The notes under the pieces are model-generated. The model was not told where the DNA came from. It saw only the letters and a list, made by a program, of their open reading frames with translations, and did not search any database. 64,000 bases of DNA from Bauldia sp965232525 (GTDB taxonomy: Bacteria > Pseudomonadota > Alphaproteobacteria > Rhizobiales > Kaistiaceae). How positions within the stretch are numbered: position 1 is the first letter of the stretch; every line of letters begins with the position of its first letter. The translations under genes were made by a program, and so were the position numbers. The stretch is from contig NZ_OZ246980.1 of NCBI RefSeq assembly GCF_965232525.1, positions 2,480,001-2,544,000 of the forward strand. Reading direction: 5' to 3'. This document shows positions 56,157 to 63,533 of this stretch, one piece after another.

Positions 56157-56858
56157 TCAGATCAGCTTGAGGCCACGGAAGCTGGCGTGGCCGTCCCTGC
56201 CGACGATGATGTGGTCGTGCACGGCGATCCCCAGCGGCCGGGCAATGTCGACCAGGGATTTGGTCATGGCGACATCGGCCCGCGACGGGGTCGGGTCGCC
56301 GGAAGGGTGGTTGTGCACCAGGATGATCGCCGTCGAGGATAACTCCAGTGCTCGTTTGACCACTTCGCGGGGATAGACCGGCGTATGGTCGACGGTGCCG
56401 CTTTGCTGCACTTCATCGGCGATCAGCGTGTTCTTCTTGTCGAGAAACAGAACGCGGAACTGCTCAATCGACTCGTAGGCCATGGCCGCGCGGCAATAGT
56501 CGATGACCGCCGACCATGAATCGAGAAGCGGCCGGTCCTTGACCGGGTCCTTGAGGAAACGCTGAGCGGCGGCGTAGGTGACCTTCAGGTGGTGGGCGGC
56601 TTTCTCGCCGACGCCCTTCACCTCCATCAGCCGCGGAACCGGGGCGGCCAGCACTTCGGCGAAGCTGCCGAAGCGCTGAAGCAGCGCCTTGGCGATCGGC
56701 TTGGTGTCGACCCGCGGGATCGCCTGGAACAGAATCAATTCCAGGAGCTCGTAATCGGGCAGCCGACTGCCGCCGATCTCATCGAAACGGGCCCGCAGCC
56801 GCTCGCGGTGGTCGTGATAGTGGGGTACGGCCCCGCCTTTCTCGCGAAAGCCGGCCAT
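56157..56858 (-). CDS. radC: RadC family JAB-domain protein
   Basis: This 233-residue protein has a helix-hairpin-helix part (LMEVKGVGEKAAHHLK) and a JAMM metalloprotease-like domain with HNHPSGDPTPSRAD. Its role in repair is doubtful despite the name; the family is poorly understood. The start is ATG 56858, 2 bp after the map stop; the longer frame to 57572 is a shadow of map. Confidence 0.92.
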   Translation of the reverse strand: MAGFREKGGAVPHYHDHRERLRARFDEIGGSRLPDYELLELILFQAIPRVDTKPIAKALLQRFGSFAEVLAAPVPRLMEVKGVGEKAAHHLKVTYAAAQRFLKDPVKDRPLLDSWSAVIDYCRAAMAYESIEQFRVLFLDKKNTLIADEVQQSGTVDHTPVYPREVVKRALELSSTAIILVHNHPSGDPTPSRADVAMTKSLVDIARPLGIAVHDHIIVGRDGHASFRGLKLI

Positions 56859-56860
56859 GC

Positions 56861-57685
56861 TTACGAACGACGGGGCGGATGCAGGCCTTTCGGCGAGAGC
56901 GTGAAGATCTCGCAGCCGTCTTCGGTGACGCCCACCGAGTGCTCGAACTGCGCCGACAGGGACCGGTCGCGGGTCACCGCAGTCCAGCCGTCCGACAAGA
57001 TCTTCACCTGCGGGCGGCCGAGATTGATCATCGGCTCGACGGTGAAGATCATGCCCGGCTTGAAGGCGACGCCCTCGCCGGGGCTGCCATAGTGCAGGAT
57101 GTTGGGCACGTCGTGGAACAAGAGCCCGAGGCCATGGCCGCAGAAATCGCGAACGACACTGCATCGTTCGGACTCTGCGTATTCCTGGATCGCATAGCCT
57201 AGATCGCCGGTGGTGTTGCCAGGACGGATTGCCTCGATGCCCCGCATCATCGCTTCGTAGGTCACATCGACCAGCCGTTCGGCCGCGCGCTTGACGTTGC
57301 CCACCTTGTACATCCGGCTGGAATCGCCATGCCAGCCATCGACGATGAGGGTGACATCGATGTTGACGATGTCGCCGTCGCGCAGCGGCTTCTCGCCGGG
57401 GATGCCGTGACAGACGACGTGATTGATCGAGGTGCAGCTCGACTTGGTGTAGCCCTTGTAACCGAGTGTCGCGGGGATCGCGTCGTTTTTCAGCGCGAAG
57501 TCGTAGACAACATCGTCGATGGCCTGGGTCGGGAGACCCGGCTCGATCATGCCGTCGACCAGGTCGAGGCATTCGGCCACCAACGCGCCAGCCTTGCGCA
57601 TGCCGGCGAACGCTTCCGGTCCATGAAGCTTGATCTTGCCGTCGTTTTTCACCGGCGCGAGGTCAGCCTCGACGTAACTCACCAT
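56861..57685 (-). CDS. map: Methionine aminopeptidase, type I
   Basis: This 274-residue enzyme removes N-terminal methionine. Metal-site segments are VNIDVTLIVDGWHGDSSRMY (two Asp), GHGLGLLFHDVPNI (His), a glutamate in FTVEPMIN and another in SAQFEHSVGV. The catalytic H is in VVCHGIPG. It is followed by radC after 2 bp. Confidence 0.96.
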   Translation of the reverse strand: MVSYVEADLAPVKNDGKIKLHGPEAFAGMRKAGALVAECLDLVDGMIEPGLPTQAIDDVVYDFALKNDAIPATLGYKGYTKSSCTSINHVVCHGIPGEKPLRDGDIVNIDVTLIVDGWHGDSSRMYKVGNVKRAAERLVDVTYEAMMRGIEAIRPGNTTGDLGYAIQEYAESERCSVVRDFCGHGLGLLFHDVPNILHYGSPGEGVAFKPGMIFTVEPMINLGRPQVKILSDGWTAVTRDRSLSAQFEHSVGVTEDGCEIFTLSPKGLHPPRRS

Positions 57686-57770
57686 CGTTCAATCCGTCAC
57701 TATCGAAATGATAAATCTTCATCCGACGATATGACCGCTTTGGCGGCCGGATACAAGGCTCGCCGACACA

Positions 57771-58472
57771 CTACTCGGCGACCGTCAGTGGCTCGGACAC
57801 CGAGATGTCCTGCTCGGTGATCGTACAGCGGTAGGCCAGCATTTCGACGCCGGCCTCACGCGCCCGGTCAAACGCCTCCCCATAACGCCGATCGATGTCC
57901 CGGGCGAGGGCGAAGCGGTCCGCATCGGTCCGCTGAACGAGATAAAACATGACCGCGCGTCCGCCGCCGGCCACGACGTCGACAAGCTCGTCAAGGTGCT
58001 TAGCGCCTCTGGCGGTCACTGAGTCTGGGAATTCGGCCAGGCCGGAATGGCGGAGCAAGTGGACGTTCTTCACTTCGACGTAAGTGTCGGGTCGCTCGTC
58101 ACCGCCAAGCAAGATGTCGATCCGGGAGTTGCGGCCGTAGCGGACCTCGCGCGCCATGCTCGCATAACCGGCGAGTTCGGGGACGGTGCCGGCACGGATC
58201 GCTTCTTCGGCGATACGGTTGGGGTGGGCGGTGTTGATGCCGACCAGGCCACCGTCGGCTTCGACCAGCTCCCAGGACAAGGGCAGTTTTCGCTTGGGGT
58301 TGTTGGATCGTGACAGCAGCACCCGCATGCCCGGCTCGGCCAGACCGGTCATTGAACCGGGATTGGCGCAGTGGACCGTGACCATCTCGCCATCGGCAAG
58401 GGTAACGTCGGCGAGAAAGCGCTTGTAGCGGCGAACGAGCCGCCCTTCGATCAACGGGGAGGGGAGACGCAT
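57771..58472 (-). CDS. sfsA: Sugar fermentation stimulation protein SfsA homologue
   Basis: This 233-residue protein matches SfsA throughout: LIEGRLVRRYKRFLADV, CANPGSMTGL, SRSNNPKRKLPLSWELVE and DSVTARGAKHLDEL. SfsA has an OB-fold and a nuclease-like domain and binds DNA in E. coli; its function is unclear. It lies 85 bp downstream of nothing on its strand and upstream of map. Confidence 0.94.
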   Translation of the reverse strand: MRLPSPLIEGRLVRRYKRFLADVTLADGEMVTVHCANPGSMTGLAEPGMRVLLSRSNNPKRKLPLSWELVEADGGLVGINTAHPNRIAEEAIRAGTVPELAGYASMAREVRYGRNSRIDILLGGDERPDTYVEVKNVHLLRHSGLAEFPDSVTARGAKHLDELVDVVAGGGRAVMFYLVQRTDADRFALARDIDRRYGEAFDRAREAGVEMLAYRCTITEQDISVSEPLTVAE

Positions 58473-58549
58473 GACGCCGCTCTAGCCCGCGGTTGCCCCG
58501 GCGGCAAGGGCGGTGGTAGAGCACGGCTCCCGGCAGCAGGGAGTCGTCC

Positions 58550-59302
58550 GTGACCGAACTATCCGAACCGACCGTCGTCACCGCGGCGCTGCTCGTCATC
58601 GGCGATGAGATCCTGTCGGGCCGGACCAAGGACAAGAACATCGGCTACATCGCCGAGTACCTCACCGGGATCGGCATCGACCTGCGCGAGGTCCGCGTCG
58701 TACCGGACGTCGAGGACGACATCGTCGCGGCACTCGACGCGCTGCGCCATCGTTTCGATCACGTGTTCACCACCGGCGGGATCGGGCCCACCCACGACGA
58801 CATCACCGCCGACTCGGTCGCCAAGGCATTTGGCGTGCCGATTGACGTCGACCAGCGCGCGGTCGACCTGCTGCTCGAACGGATTCCGAAGGACCAGTTG
58901 AACGAGGCGCGCTTGCGCATGGCGCGGATTCCGGACGGTGCCGATCTGATCGAAAACAAGGTGTCGAAAGCGCCGGGCTTCACCCTCGGCAACGTTCACG
59001 TCATGGCCGGGGTTCCGTCGATCATGCAGGCAATGCTCGATGCTGTTGCCGAAACCCTGCCGACCGGCGCCAGGATGCAGTCGCGGTCGCTCGCCGCCGG
59101 CCTCAAGGAAGGCGATGTGGCGGGGCCGCTCGGCGAATTGCAGGCGGCTTTTCCGGACGTGTCGATGGGCAGTTACCCGCACTTCGAGGAAGGCGTCGGA
59201 TTCACGACGACGATCGTGCTGCGCGCCCGGGATGCCGCGCTGCTCGACGAAGCCGAGGCTGCGGCCGAGGCGATGCTGGAAGGGCTGCGGGGCCGGGCAT
59301 GA
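58550..59302 (+). CDS. CinA N-terminal (molybdopterin-binding) domain protein
   Basis: This 250-residue protein is the MoCF-binding domain of CinA alone: LLVIGDEILSGRTKDKNIGYIAEYL and FTTGGIGPTHDDITADSVAKAF. It lacks the C-terminal NMN deamidase domain. The start is GTG 58550. Its end lies 28 bp before the phosphoribosyltransferase gene. Confidence 0.9.
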   Translation: MTELSEPTVVTAALLVIGDEILSGRTKDKNIGYIAEYLTGIGIDLREVRVVPDVEDDIVAALDALRHRFDHVFTTGGIGPTHDDITADSVAKAFGVPIDVDQRAVDLLLERIPKDQLNEARLRMARIPDGADLIENKVSKAPGFTLGNVHVMAGVPSIMQAMLDAVAETLPTGARMQSRSLAAGLKEGDVAGPLGELQAAFPDVSMGSYPHFEEGVGFTTTIVLRARDAALLDEAEAAAEAMLEGLRGRA

Positions 59303-59330
59303 GGCAGTCGGCCAAACGAGGGGGCAAGCG

Positions 59331-59837
59331 ATGAGCGATCCACGCAGCAAAGCGTTTCCGGTTTCGTGGGACCAGTTTCATCGCGACGCGCGGGCGCTGG
59401 CGTGGCGCCTCTCGGACAAGGGCTCGTGGCAGGCGATCGTGTGCGTCACCCGTGGCGGGCTGGTGCCGGCGGCCATCGTCGCCCGCGAACTCGGCATCCG
59501 GCTGATCGAGACGGTCTGCGTCGCCTCCTATCACGAGTACAAGGATCAGGGGGACCTGGACGTATTGAAGCCGGTCGGACAGACCTTCGTCGATCTCGCC
59601 GAAGGCGAGGGCGAGGCGGTTCTGGTCATCGACGATCTGGTCGACACCGGCAAGACTGCCAAGCTGGTCCGCGGCATGGTGCCCAAGTGCCATTATGCTA
59701 CGGTCTACGCCAAGCCGGCTGGCCGGCCGATGGTCGACACCTTTATCACCGAGGTCAGCCAGGACACCTGGATCTATTTCCCCTGGGACATGGGCTATTC
59801 GTTCCAGCCGCCGATCGCGCAGGAGGACGGGCGGTAG
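59331..59837 (+). CDS. gpt: Xanthine phosphoribosyltransferase
   Basis: This 168-residue PRTase matches Gpt: CVTRGGLVPAAIVARELGIRLIETVCV and the PRPP loop VLVIDDLVDTGKTAKLVR. It turns xanthine and guanine into nucleotides. The start is ATG 59331 (MSDPRSK); the upstream open frame overlaps the CinA-domain gene in another frame and is not used. Confidence 0.95.
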   Translation: MSDPRSKAFPVSWDQFHRDARALAWRLSDKGSWQAIVCVTRGGLVPAAIVARELGIRLIETVCVASYHEYKDQGDLDVLKPVGQTFVDLAEGEGEAVLVIDDLVDTGKTAKLVRGMVPKCHYATVYAKPAGRPMVDTFITEVSQDTWIYFPWDMGYSFQPPIAQEDGR

Positions 59838-59890
59838 CCTACTTGATCGATCGCATTCGTCGTTTCCCCACCGAGTAAGGACCAACACCC

Positions 59891-60742
59891 ATGGCATTTC
59901 ATCCCGCAATTCAGGCTGGCCGCGCCGCGGTCATCACCGGTGGCGCGTCCGGCATCGGCCTCTCCGCCGCCAAGCGTTTCGCCACCCTCGGCATGAAGGT
60001 GATGATCGCCGACCTAGTGGAGTCGGCGCTGGCCTCGGCGGCCGACGCGATTGTCGAAGCCGTGTCGAACGACGAGGTCGAGGTCGTCACCGTGCAATGC
60101 GATGTCGCCCAGCGCGATCAGGTCGAGGCTTTGAAAGAGCGGGCCTATGACTCCTTTGGTGACGTCGCCGTCTTGATGAACAACGCCGGCACCGGTGGTG
60201 GCGGCGGGCCGTTCGACGGCTACGAAGACTGGCAGCGGGTCATCAACACCAACCTGTGGGGCGTGATCAACGGCGTTCAAGCCTTCGGTCCGGCGATGAT
60301 CGATCAGGGCAATGACGCGATGATCGTCAACACCGGCTCGAAACAGGGGATCACCTGCCCGCCGGGCGACACCGCCTACAACGTCTCCAAGGCTGGCGTG
60401 AAGGTGCTGACCGAGGGGCTTCAGCACACGCTCCGCAATACGGTCGGATGCAAGGTCACGTCCCATCTGCTGGTACCCGGCTGGACGTTTACCGGATTGA
60501 CCGCGGCGAGCGGCGCGGAGAAGCCGGACGGTGCGTGGTGGCCGGATCAGGTGGTCGACCTTATGATCGAGGCGACGGCGCGCGGCGACTTCTACATCAT
60601 CTGTCCGGACAATGATGTGGACTCCGCCACCGACGCCAAGCGGATCGCGTGGGGCGCCGGCGACATCACCGAGAACCGGCCACCGCTGTCGCGCTGGCAC
60701 CCGGACTATGCCGACGCCTTCTCAAGGTTCCTGGCTGACTAG
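59891..60742 (+). CDS. Short-chain dehydrogenase/reductase
   Basis: This 283-residue SDR has TGGASGIG for cofactor binding, NNAG, a catalytic serine in NTGSKQG and YNVSK for the catalytic Tyr-Lys. The aspartate at the end of strand 2 (MIADL) favours NAD(H). The substrate is unknown. It lies 53 bp after gpt. Confidence 0.92.
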   Translation: MAFHPAIQAGRAAVITGGASGIGLSAAKRFATLGMKVMIADLVESALASAADAIVEAVSNDEVEVVTVQCDVAQRDQVEALKERAYDSFGDVAVLMNNAGTGGGGGPFDGYEDWQRVINTNLWGVINGVQAFGPAMIDQGNDAMIVNTGSKQGITCPPGDTAYNVSKAGVKVLTEGLQHTLRNTVGCKVTSHLLVPGWTFTGLTAASGAEKPDGAWWPDQVVDLMIEATARGDFYIICPDNDVDSATDAKRIAWGAGDITENRPPLSRWHPDYADAFSRFLAD

Positions 60743-61089
60743 GCGGAACGCGGCGCGACCGCTCAGCTGTGGCGCGGAACGGCACGCGAACGCAGGCGCG
60801 GGAACCGCGTCGTTCGTCCGCCGACGGCGTCGGGCAGGCGAAGGCGCGGGATGCGCCGTTCGATCGAACGATCGGTGCTGGCTTTCGGAGCAACCAACAG
60901 GTCGTAGACGCTGTGGCGGCGATCATCGCCCGCGACCGAGAGAATCTGCATTGTTGCGAACACTGAACGAAGGTGATCATTGGTCATCGGTAACTCCACA
61001 AGACGGAACGCCGATTTTGTGGAACTGACAGTGCCCGACCGGGCTTGAACCGCCGCTGAGCCAGTCGTTCAGCGGCGGTTCAGCATGGG
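60743..61089. other. Intergenic region with one doubtful small gene
   Basis: These 347 bp separate the SDR and the methyltransferase gene. On the minus strand an ATG at 60987 opens a 74-codon frame ending at 60763 (MTNDHLRSVFATMQILSVAG...), basic in its second half; it is preceded by GTGGAG and may be real, but I know no relatives. The large hairpin at 61048-61084 is listed separately. Confidence 0.35.
61048..61084 (-). terminator. Long perfect inverted repeat after the methyltransferase gene
   Basis: TGAACCGCCGCTGA (61048-61061) and TCAGCGGCGGTTCA (61071-61084) form a 14-bp perfect stem with a 9-nt loop, 5 bp past the stop of the minus-strand gene. There is no T run, so it may act as an RNA-stabilising hairpin or a weak terminator. 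Confidence 0.55.
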
Positions 61090-62040
61090 TCAGGCGACAG
61101 CCATGCAAGCCAGGCAGATTTCCTTCACGTGGCGATGGTCGGTGCCGCAGCAGCCGCCCATTACGATGAGTTGCGGATGCTTATCGCGCAACGCCGCATG
61201 CCTTGCGCCCAGGTCCACCGGATCGCCATCATCGAGGTCCGACGCCTCGTCAAGCTCGGCGTGGCTGAGGGTCGACGCGTTGGTTCTGAGGCCCTGAATG
61301 CGCTGGAGCCAGGGCTCGTTGCTGTCGAACAGAAAATCGAAGTGGGTCGGGTGGGCGCAGTTGATCATGTAATAGGTCGGCGCCGCGCAGGTCGCGAGAT
61401 CGACGGTCGCGATGGCGTCCTTGAGGGTCTCACCGGTCGGCAGCCGTCCGTCGGTTTCGACCGTGAAGGAGATCACCACCGGTATGTCTATGCTTGCCGC
61501 GGCTCGCGCGATTCCGATCGCTTCCGGCGATTCGTTCATCGTGATCGCGGTGACCATGTCGGCGCCAGCGCGGCGGAAAGCGTCGATCTGCGGGCGGTGA
61601 TAGGTCTCCGCCTCGTCGGCGCTCATCGTGTTGGCCGGCACATAGCCATCGCCACGCGGGCCGATACAGCCGCTGATCACCATCGGTGTCTTCGCCGTCT
61701 CGAAGTCGCGGCGGAGCTCCATCATCAAAGCCACCGCGTCGTGGTTCATATCGGTGACCCTGCGCGCGTCGTAGCCGAGCTTGCTGCCCCAGTCAGAGCT
61801 CGCCCGCCACGTCGGAGTCTCGAGGATGTATCCGAGCCCGGCATCCCTGGCGATTTCCACATAGCGCCGATAGTAGGTGCGCAGCTGGTCGCGACCGGTC
61901 GCGTTCTTGAGGAGGTCGAACGCCGCGAAATGGGGCAGATCGATCTTGTCGTGGAAGATGAGGCAAGTCTCCAGCCCACCGTCGGTGAGGAAGATCTCTT
62001 CGCGGTTCACCTGGGGGAGGAGGGTGCGGTACTTGGCCAT
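61090..62040 (-). CDS. Homocysteine S-methyltransferase family protein
   Basis: This 316-residue barrel protein has the zinc cysteines in NCAHPTH (first Cys) and MGGCCGTDHRH (the Cys pair), so the metal site is complete. FLTDGGLETCLIF starts the fold. It should move a methyl group to homocysteine from S-methylmethionine or a similar donor. The start is ATG 62040 with AGGAG upstream; the frame open to 62202 lacks homology. Confidence 0.88.
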   Translation of the reverse strand: MAKYRTLLPQVNREEIFLTDGGLETCLIFHDKIDLPHFAAFDLLKNATGRDQLRTYYRRYVEIARDAGLGYILETPTWRASSDWGSKLGYDARRVTDMNHDAVALMMELRRDFETAKTPMVISGCIGPRGDGYVPANTMSADEAETYHRPQIDAFRRAGADMVTAITMNESPEAIGIARAAASIDIPVVISFTVETDGRLPTGETLKDAIATVDLATCAAPTYYMINCAHPTHFDFLFDSNEPWLQRIQGLRTNASTLSHAELDEASDLDDGDPVDLGARHAALRDKHPQLIVMGGCCGTDHRHVKEICLACMAVA

Positions 62041-62297
62041 GGTAATGGGCTCCTGAAAAGAATGAAGAACGGCACCCGTAAAGCCGGGCACAGGTCGCTC
62101 ATGTCGATATGAAGTATCCGCCGTAACCGGCGACGAAAGCAGCGTTTCAGCCGAGAAACGCAGTCCGGAAAACAATGGGCCAACTTGCTTCCGGTACGGC
62201 ACTTAGCCGGTTCGCGACTCCCATGCTGTGACGCCGGTCACAGGGGCGCGTCGGCTGAGGTTAGCCGGTTTGGTGACCAGAAATTCATTTGAAACAA
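62041..62297. other. Upstream region of the methyltransferase gene
   Basis: About 257 bp without a gene. The part next to the ATG can form small hairpins (for example GCCCGG/CGGGTGCC on the minus strand), but I could not match it to a SAM or SAH riboswitch. It contains the CRP-like dyad at 62226-62243. Confidence 0.4.
62226..62243. promoter_or_regulatory. CRP/FNR-type dyad
   Basis: CTGTGACGCCGGTCACAG has 7-bp arms with a 4-nt centre and contains TGTGA-N6-TCACA, the ideal CRP core. It is centred about 195 bp before the methyltransferase ATG. Binding by a CRP/FNR-family regulator is inferred. Confidence 0.4.
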
Positions 62298-62339
62298 CAG
62301 GCGACCGGCGCGGCGATGAAACCCGCGGCCGGTCGCCTG
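62298..62339 (-). terminator. Terminator after the PadR gene
   Basis: CAGGCGACCGGC (62298-62309) and GCCGGTCGCCTG (62328-62339) form a perfect 12-bp stem with an 18-nt loop, 10 bp past the padR stop. On the minus strand TTGTTT follows. Confidence 0.7.
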
Positions 62340-62349
62340 ATCGTGGGCT

Positions 62350-62973
62350 TCAGTGGTCGTCAGTCTTGCGGATGGCTGCCGCGGCATCGCGAAGGATTTG
62401 CGCCACCCGCTTTTGCTCGTCGTCGGAGGCTTCGAGCGTATCGGCGATGGCCGCCTTCAGTGCGCGGCGGGCTTCATTCACCTCGGGAAGAACGCCAGCG
62501 ATGTCCGATTGGGCGCCATCCTCCTGTCGGTAGTACCAAGCGCTCGCCTTTGCCATCTTGGCGCCGTACGCCTCCATTGCCGAAAGGATGGTGTCGGCGA
62601 TGTCGCGGTTCTCATCGAGGTGGGTTCGCCCGGCCTCGGTGATGGCGTAGACCTTTTTGTTCCCCTCTGTTGTCGTCGTCGCGTAGCCGGCCTCCTCGAG
62701 GAAGGTCAATGTCGGATAGACGACGCCGGGGCTGGGGCTGTAGGCGCCCCGCGACCGGCTCTCCAGCGACTTGATCACATCGTAGCCGTGCCGCGGTTCC
62801 TCTTCGAGGAGGGCGAGGACGATGAGGCGCAGATCGCCATCGGCGATCATCTTGCCGCCACGGAAAGGGCCTCTGCCGCCCCCCCGAAACCGGCCACCGA
62901 AGGGGCCCCCCTGGCCGTGGCCGCGATAACCCCGCCGTCCGGCCCCATACCAATAGCCGTGACACTTGTGCAT
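62350..62973 (-). CDS. PadR family transcriptional regulator with Gly/Arg-rich N-terminus
   Basis: This 207-residue regulator has a winged-helix at about 44-125 (LRLIVLALLEEEPRHGYDVIKSLE; YSPSPGVVYPTLTFLEEAGYA) and a C-terminal dimerisation helix. The first ~40 residues are made of Gly, Arg, Phe and His in RGG-like pattern (GGRFRGGGRGPFRGG) and are likely disordered. Two operator-like palindromes upstream suggest self-regulation. No target gene is adjacent on the other strand; a tRNA follows. Confidence 0.9.
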   Translation of the reverse strand: MHKCHGYWYGAGRRGYRGHGQGGPFGGRFRGGGRGPFRGGKMIADGDLRLIVLALLEEEPRHGYDVIKSLESRSRGAYSPSPGVVYPTLTFLEEAGYATTTTEGNKKVYAITEAGRTHLDENRDIADTILSAMEAYGAKMAKASAWYYRQEDGAQSDIAGVLPEVNEARRALKAAIADTLEASDDEQKRVAQILRDAAAAIRKTDDH

Positions 62974-62986
62974 TCGAAGCTCCGTT

Positions 62987-63050
62987 CGTTATATCGTGAG
63001 ACATAACGTGGGCGACGTTTATCGCGCTGTCAAGATATATCGTACGATAT
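62987..63050. promoter_or_regulatory. Operator-like palindromes upstream of padR
   Basis: A 22-bp imperfect palindrome with arms CGTTAT and ATAACG lies at 62987-63008 and includes ATATCGTGAG. A perfect 14-bp palindrome, ATATCGTACGATAT, lies at 63037-63050. Both share ATATCG and lie 14-77 bp before the padR ATG. PadR proteins typically bind such AT-rich dyads. Confidence 0.55.
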
Positions 63051-63105
63051 GGCGTGTCGTGGACAGCCGACCCGTCTTCATGGCGGCACGAAACGCCCGC
63101 GAAGC

Positions 63106-63134
63106 TTGGCCCGGAGCGGGCGCGCGGCTATACA
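63106..63134 (+). promoter_or_regulatory. Promoter of the tRNA-Leu gene
   Basis: TTGGCC (63106-63111) and TATACA (63129-63134) are 17 bp apart. The expected transcription start is only a few bases before the tRNA 5' end at 63146, and the discriminator is GC-rich, as in stable-RNA promoters. Confidence 0.5.
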
Positions 63135-63145
63135 GCCCCGGTCAC

Positions 63146-63470
63146 GCGGGCGTGGCGAAACCGGTAGACGCAACGGACTTGAAAGAGGATTGAGTGCTCC
63201 TGCGGGAAACCCGGGATGCAGAACTGCTCAAATTCGGGGAACCCTGTCAGATGGCGATCCCGAGCCAAGCCCATGGGGACGGTCCCGCGGGAAGGTGTAG
63301 AGACTAGACGGGCAGCACCTAAGCGCTTGAGGCGTAGGGTGAAGGGATAGTCCAGACCACGAACCCGTCGGTCGGCTCAGACCGGGTGAGCGGGGCGGCG
63401 AAAGCCGTAGCTGGTACGAAAATCCGTTGGGCGTAAGCCCGTGGGGGTTCGAGTCCCCCCGCCCGCACCA
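63146..63470 (+). tRNA. tRNA-Leu(UAA), interrupted by a group I intron
   Basis: The exons are 63146-63180 and 63419-63470. Joined, they give an 87-nt class II tRNA. The acceptor stem is GCGGGCG with CGCCCGC. The anticodon stem is ACGGA with TCCGT, around a 7-nt loop CTTAAAA, anticodon TAA. There is a variable arm GGGC-GTAA-GCCC, a T arm GGGGG/CCCCC with TTCGAGT, discriminator A and an encoded CCA. All stems pair perfectly. The interruption lies between U34 and A35. Without splicing the loop cannot form, so the intron must be removed for UUA/UUG decoding. Confidence 0.93.
63181..63418 (+). ncRNA. Group I self-splicing intron in tRNA-Leu(UAA)
   Basis: This 238-nt intron follows a U (last base of exon 1) and ends in G (63418), as group I introns do. 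The conserved core is visible: P block AATTCGGGGAACCC at 63231-63244, Q block near GATCCCGAGCCAAGC at 63256-63270, R block GTGTAGAGACTAGACGGGC from 63295, and S block AAGGGATAGTCC at 63342-63353. No homing endonuclease frame is inside. Insertion site and core resemble the small IC3 introns of cyanobacterial and plastid tRNA-Leu(UAA). Self-splicing is inferred. Confidence 0.9.
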
Positions 63471-63533
63471 TCTATGTTCGGACAGCGCTGTTAGCCAAAC
63501 CGATGGGCATGGCGTGGCTGGAGGTGTCTGCCA

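Noticed and set aside
60666..60980. Minus-strand 104-codon frame over the end of the SDR gene
   Set aside because: It overlaps a solid gene and has shadow-like Arg/Ser/Pro-rich composition.
62041..62220. SAM or SAH riboswitch before the homocysteine methyltransferase gene
   Set aside because: I looked for the conserved cores of these riboswitches and found no convincing match; only generic small hairpins.
62966..63193. Plus-strand 75-codon frame across the padR operators and tRNA 5' exon
   Set aside because: It covers a promoter region and a tRNA; coding is very unlikely.
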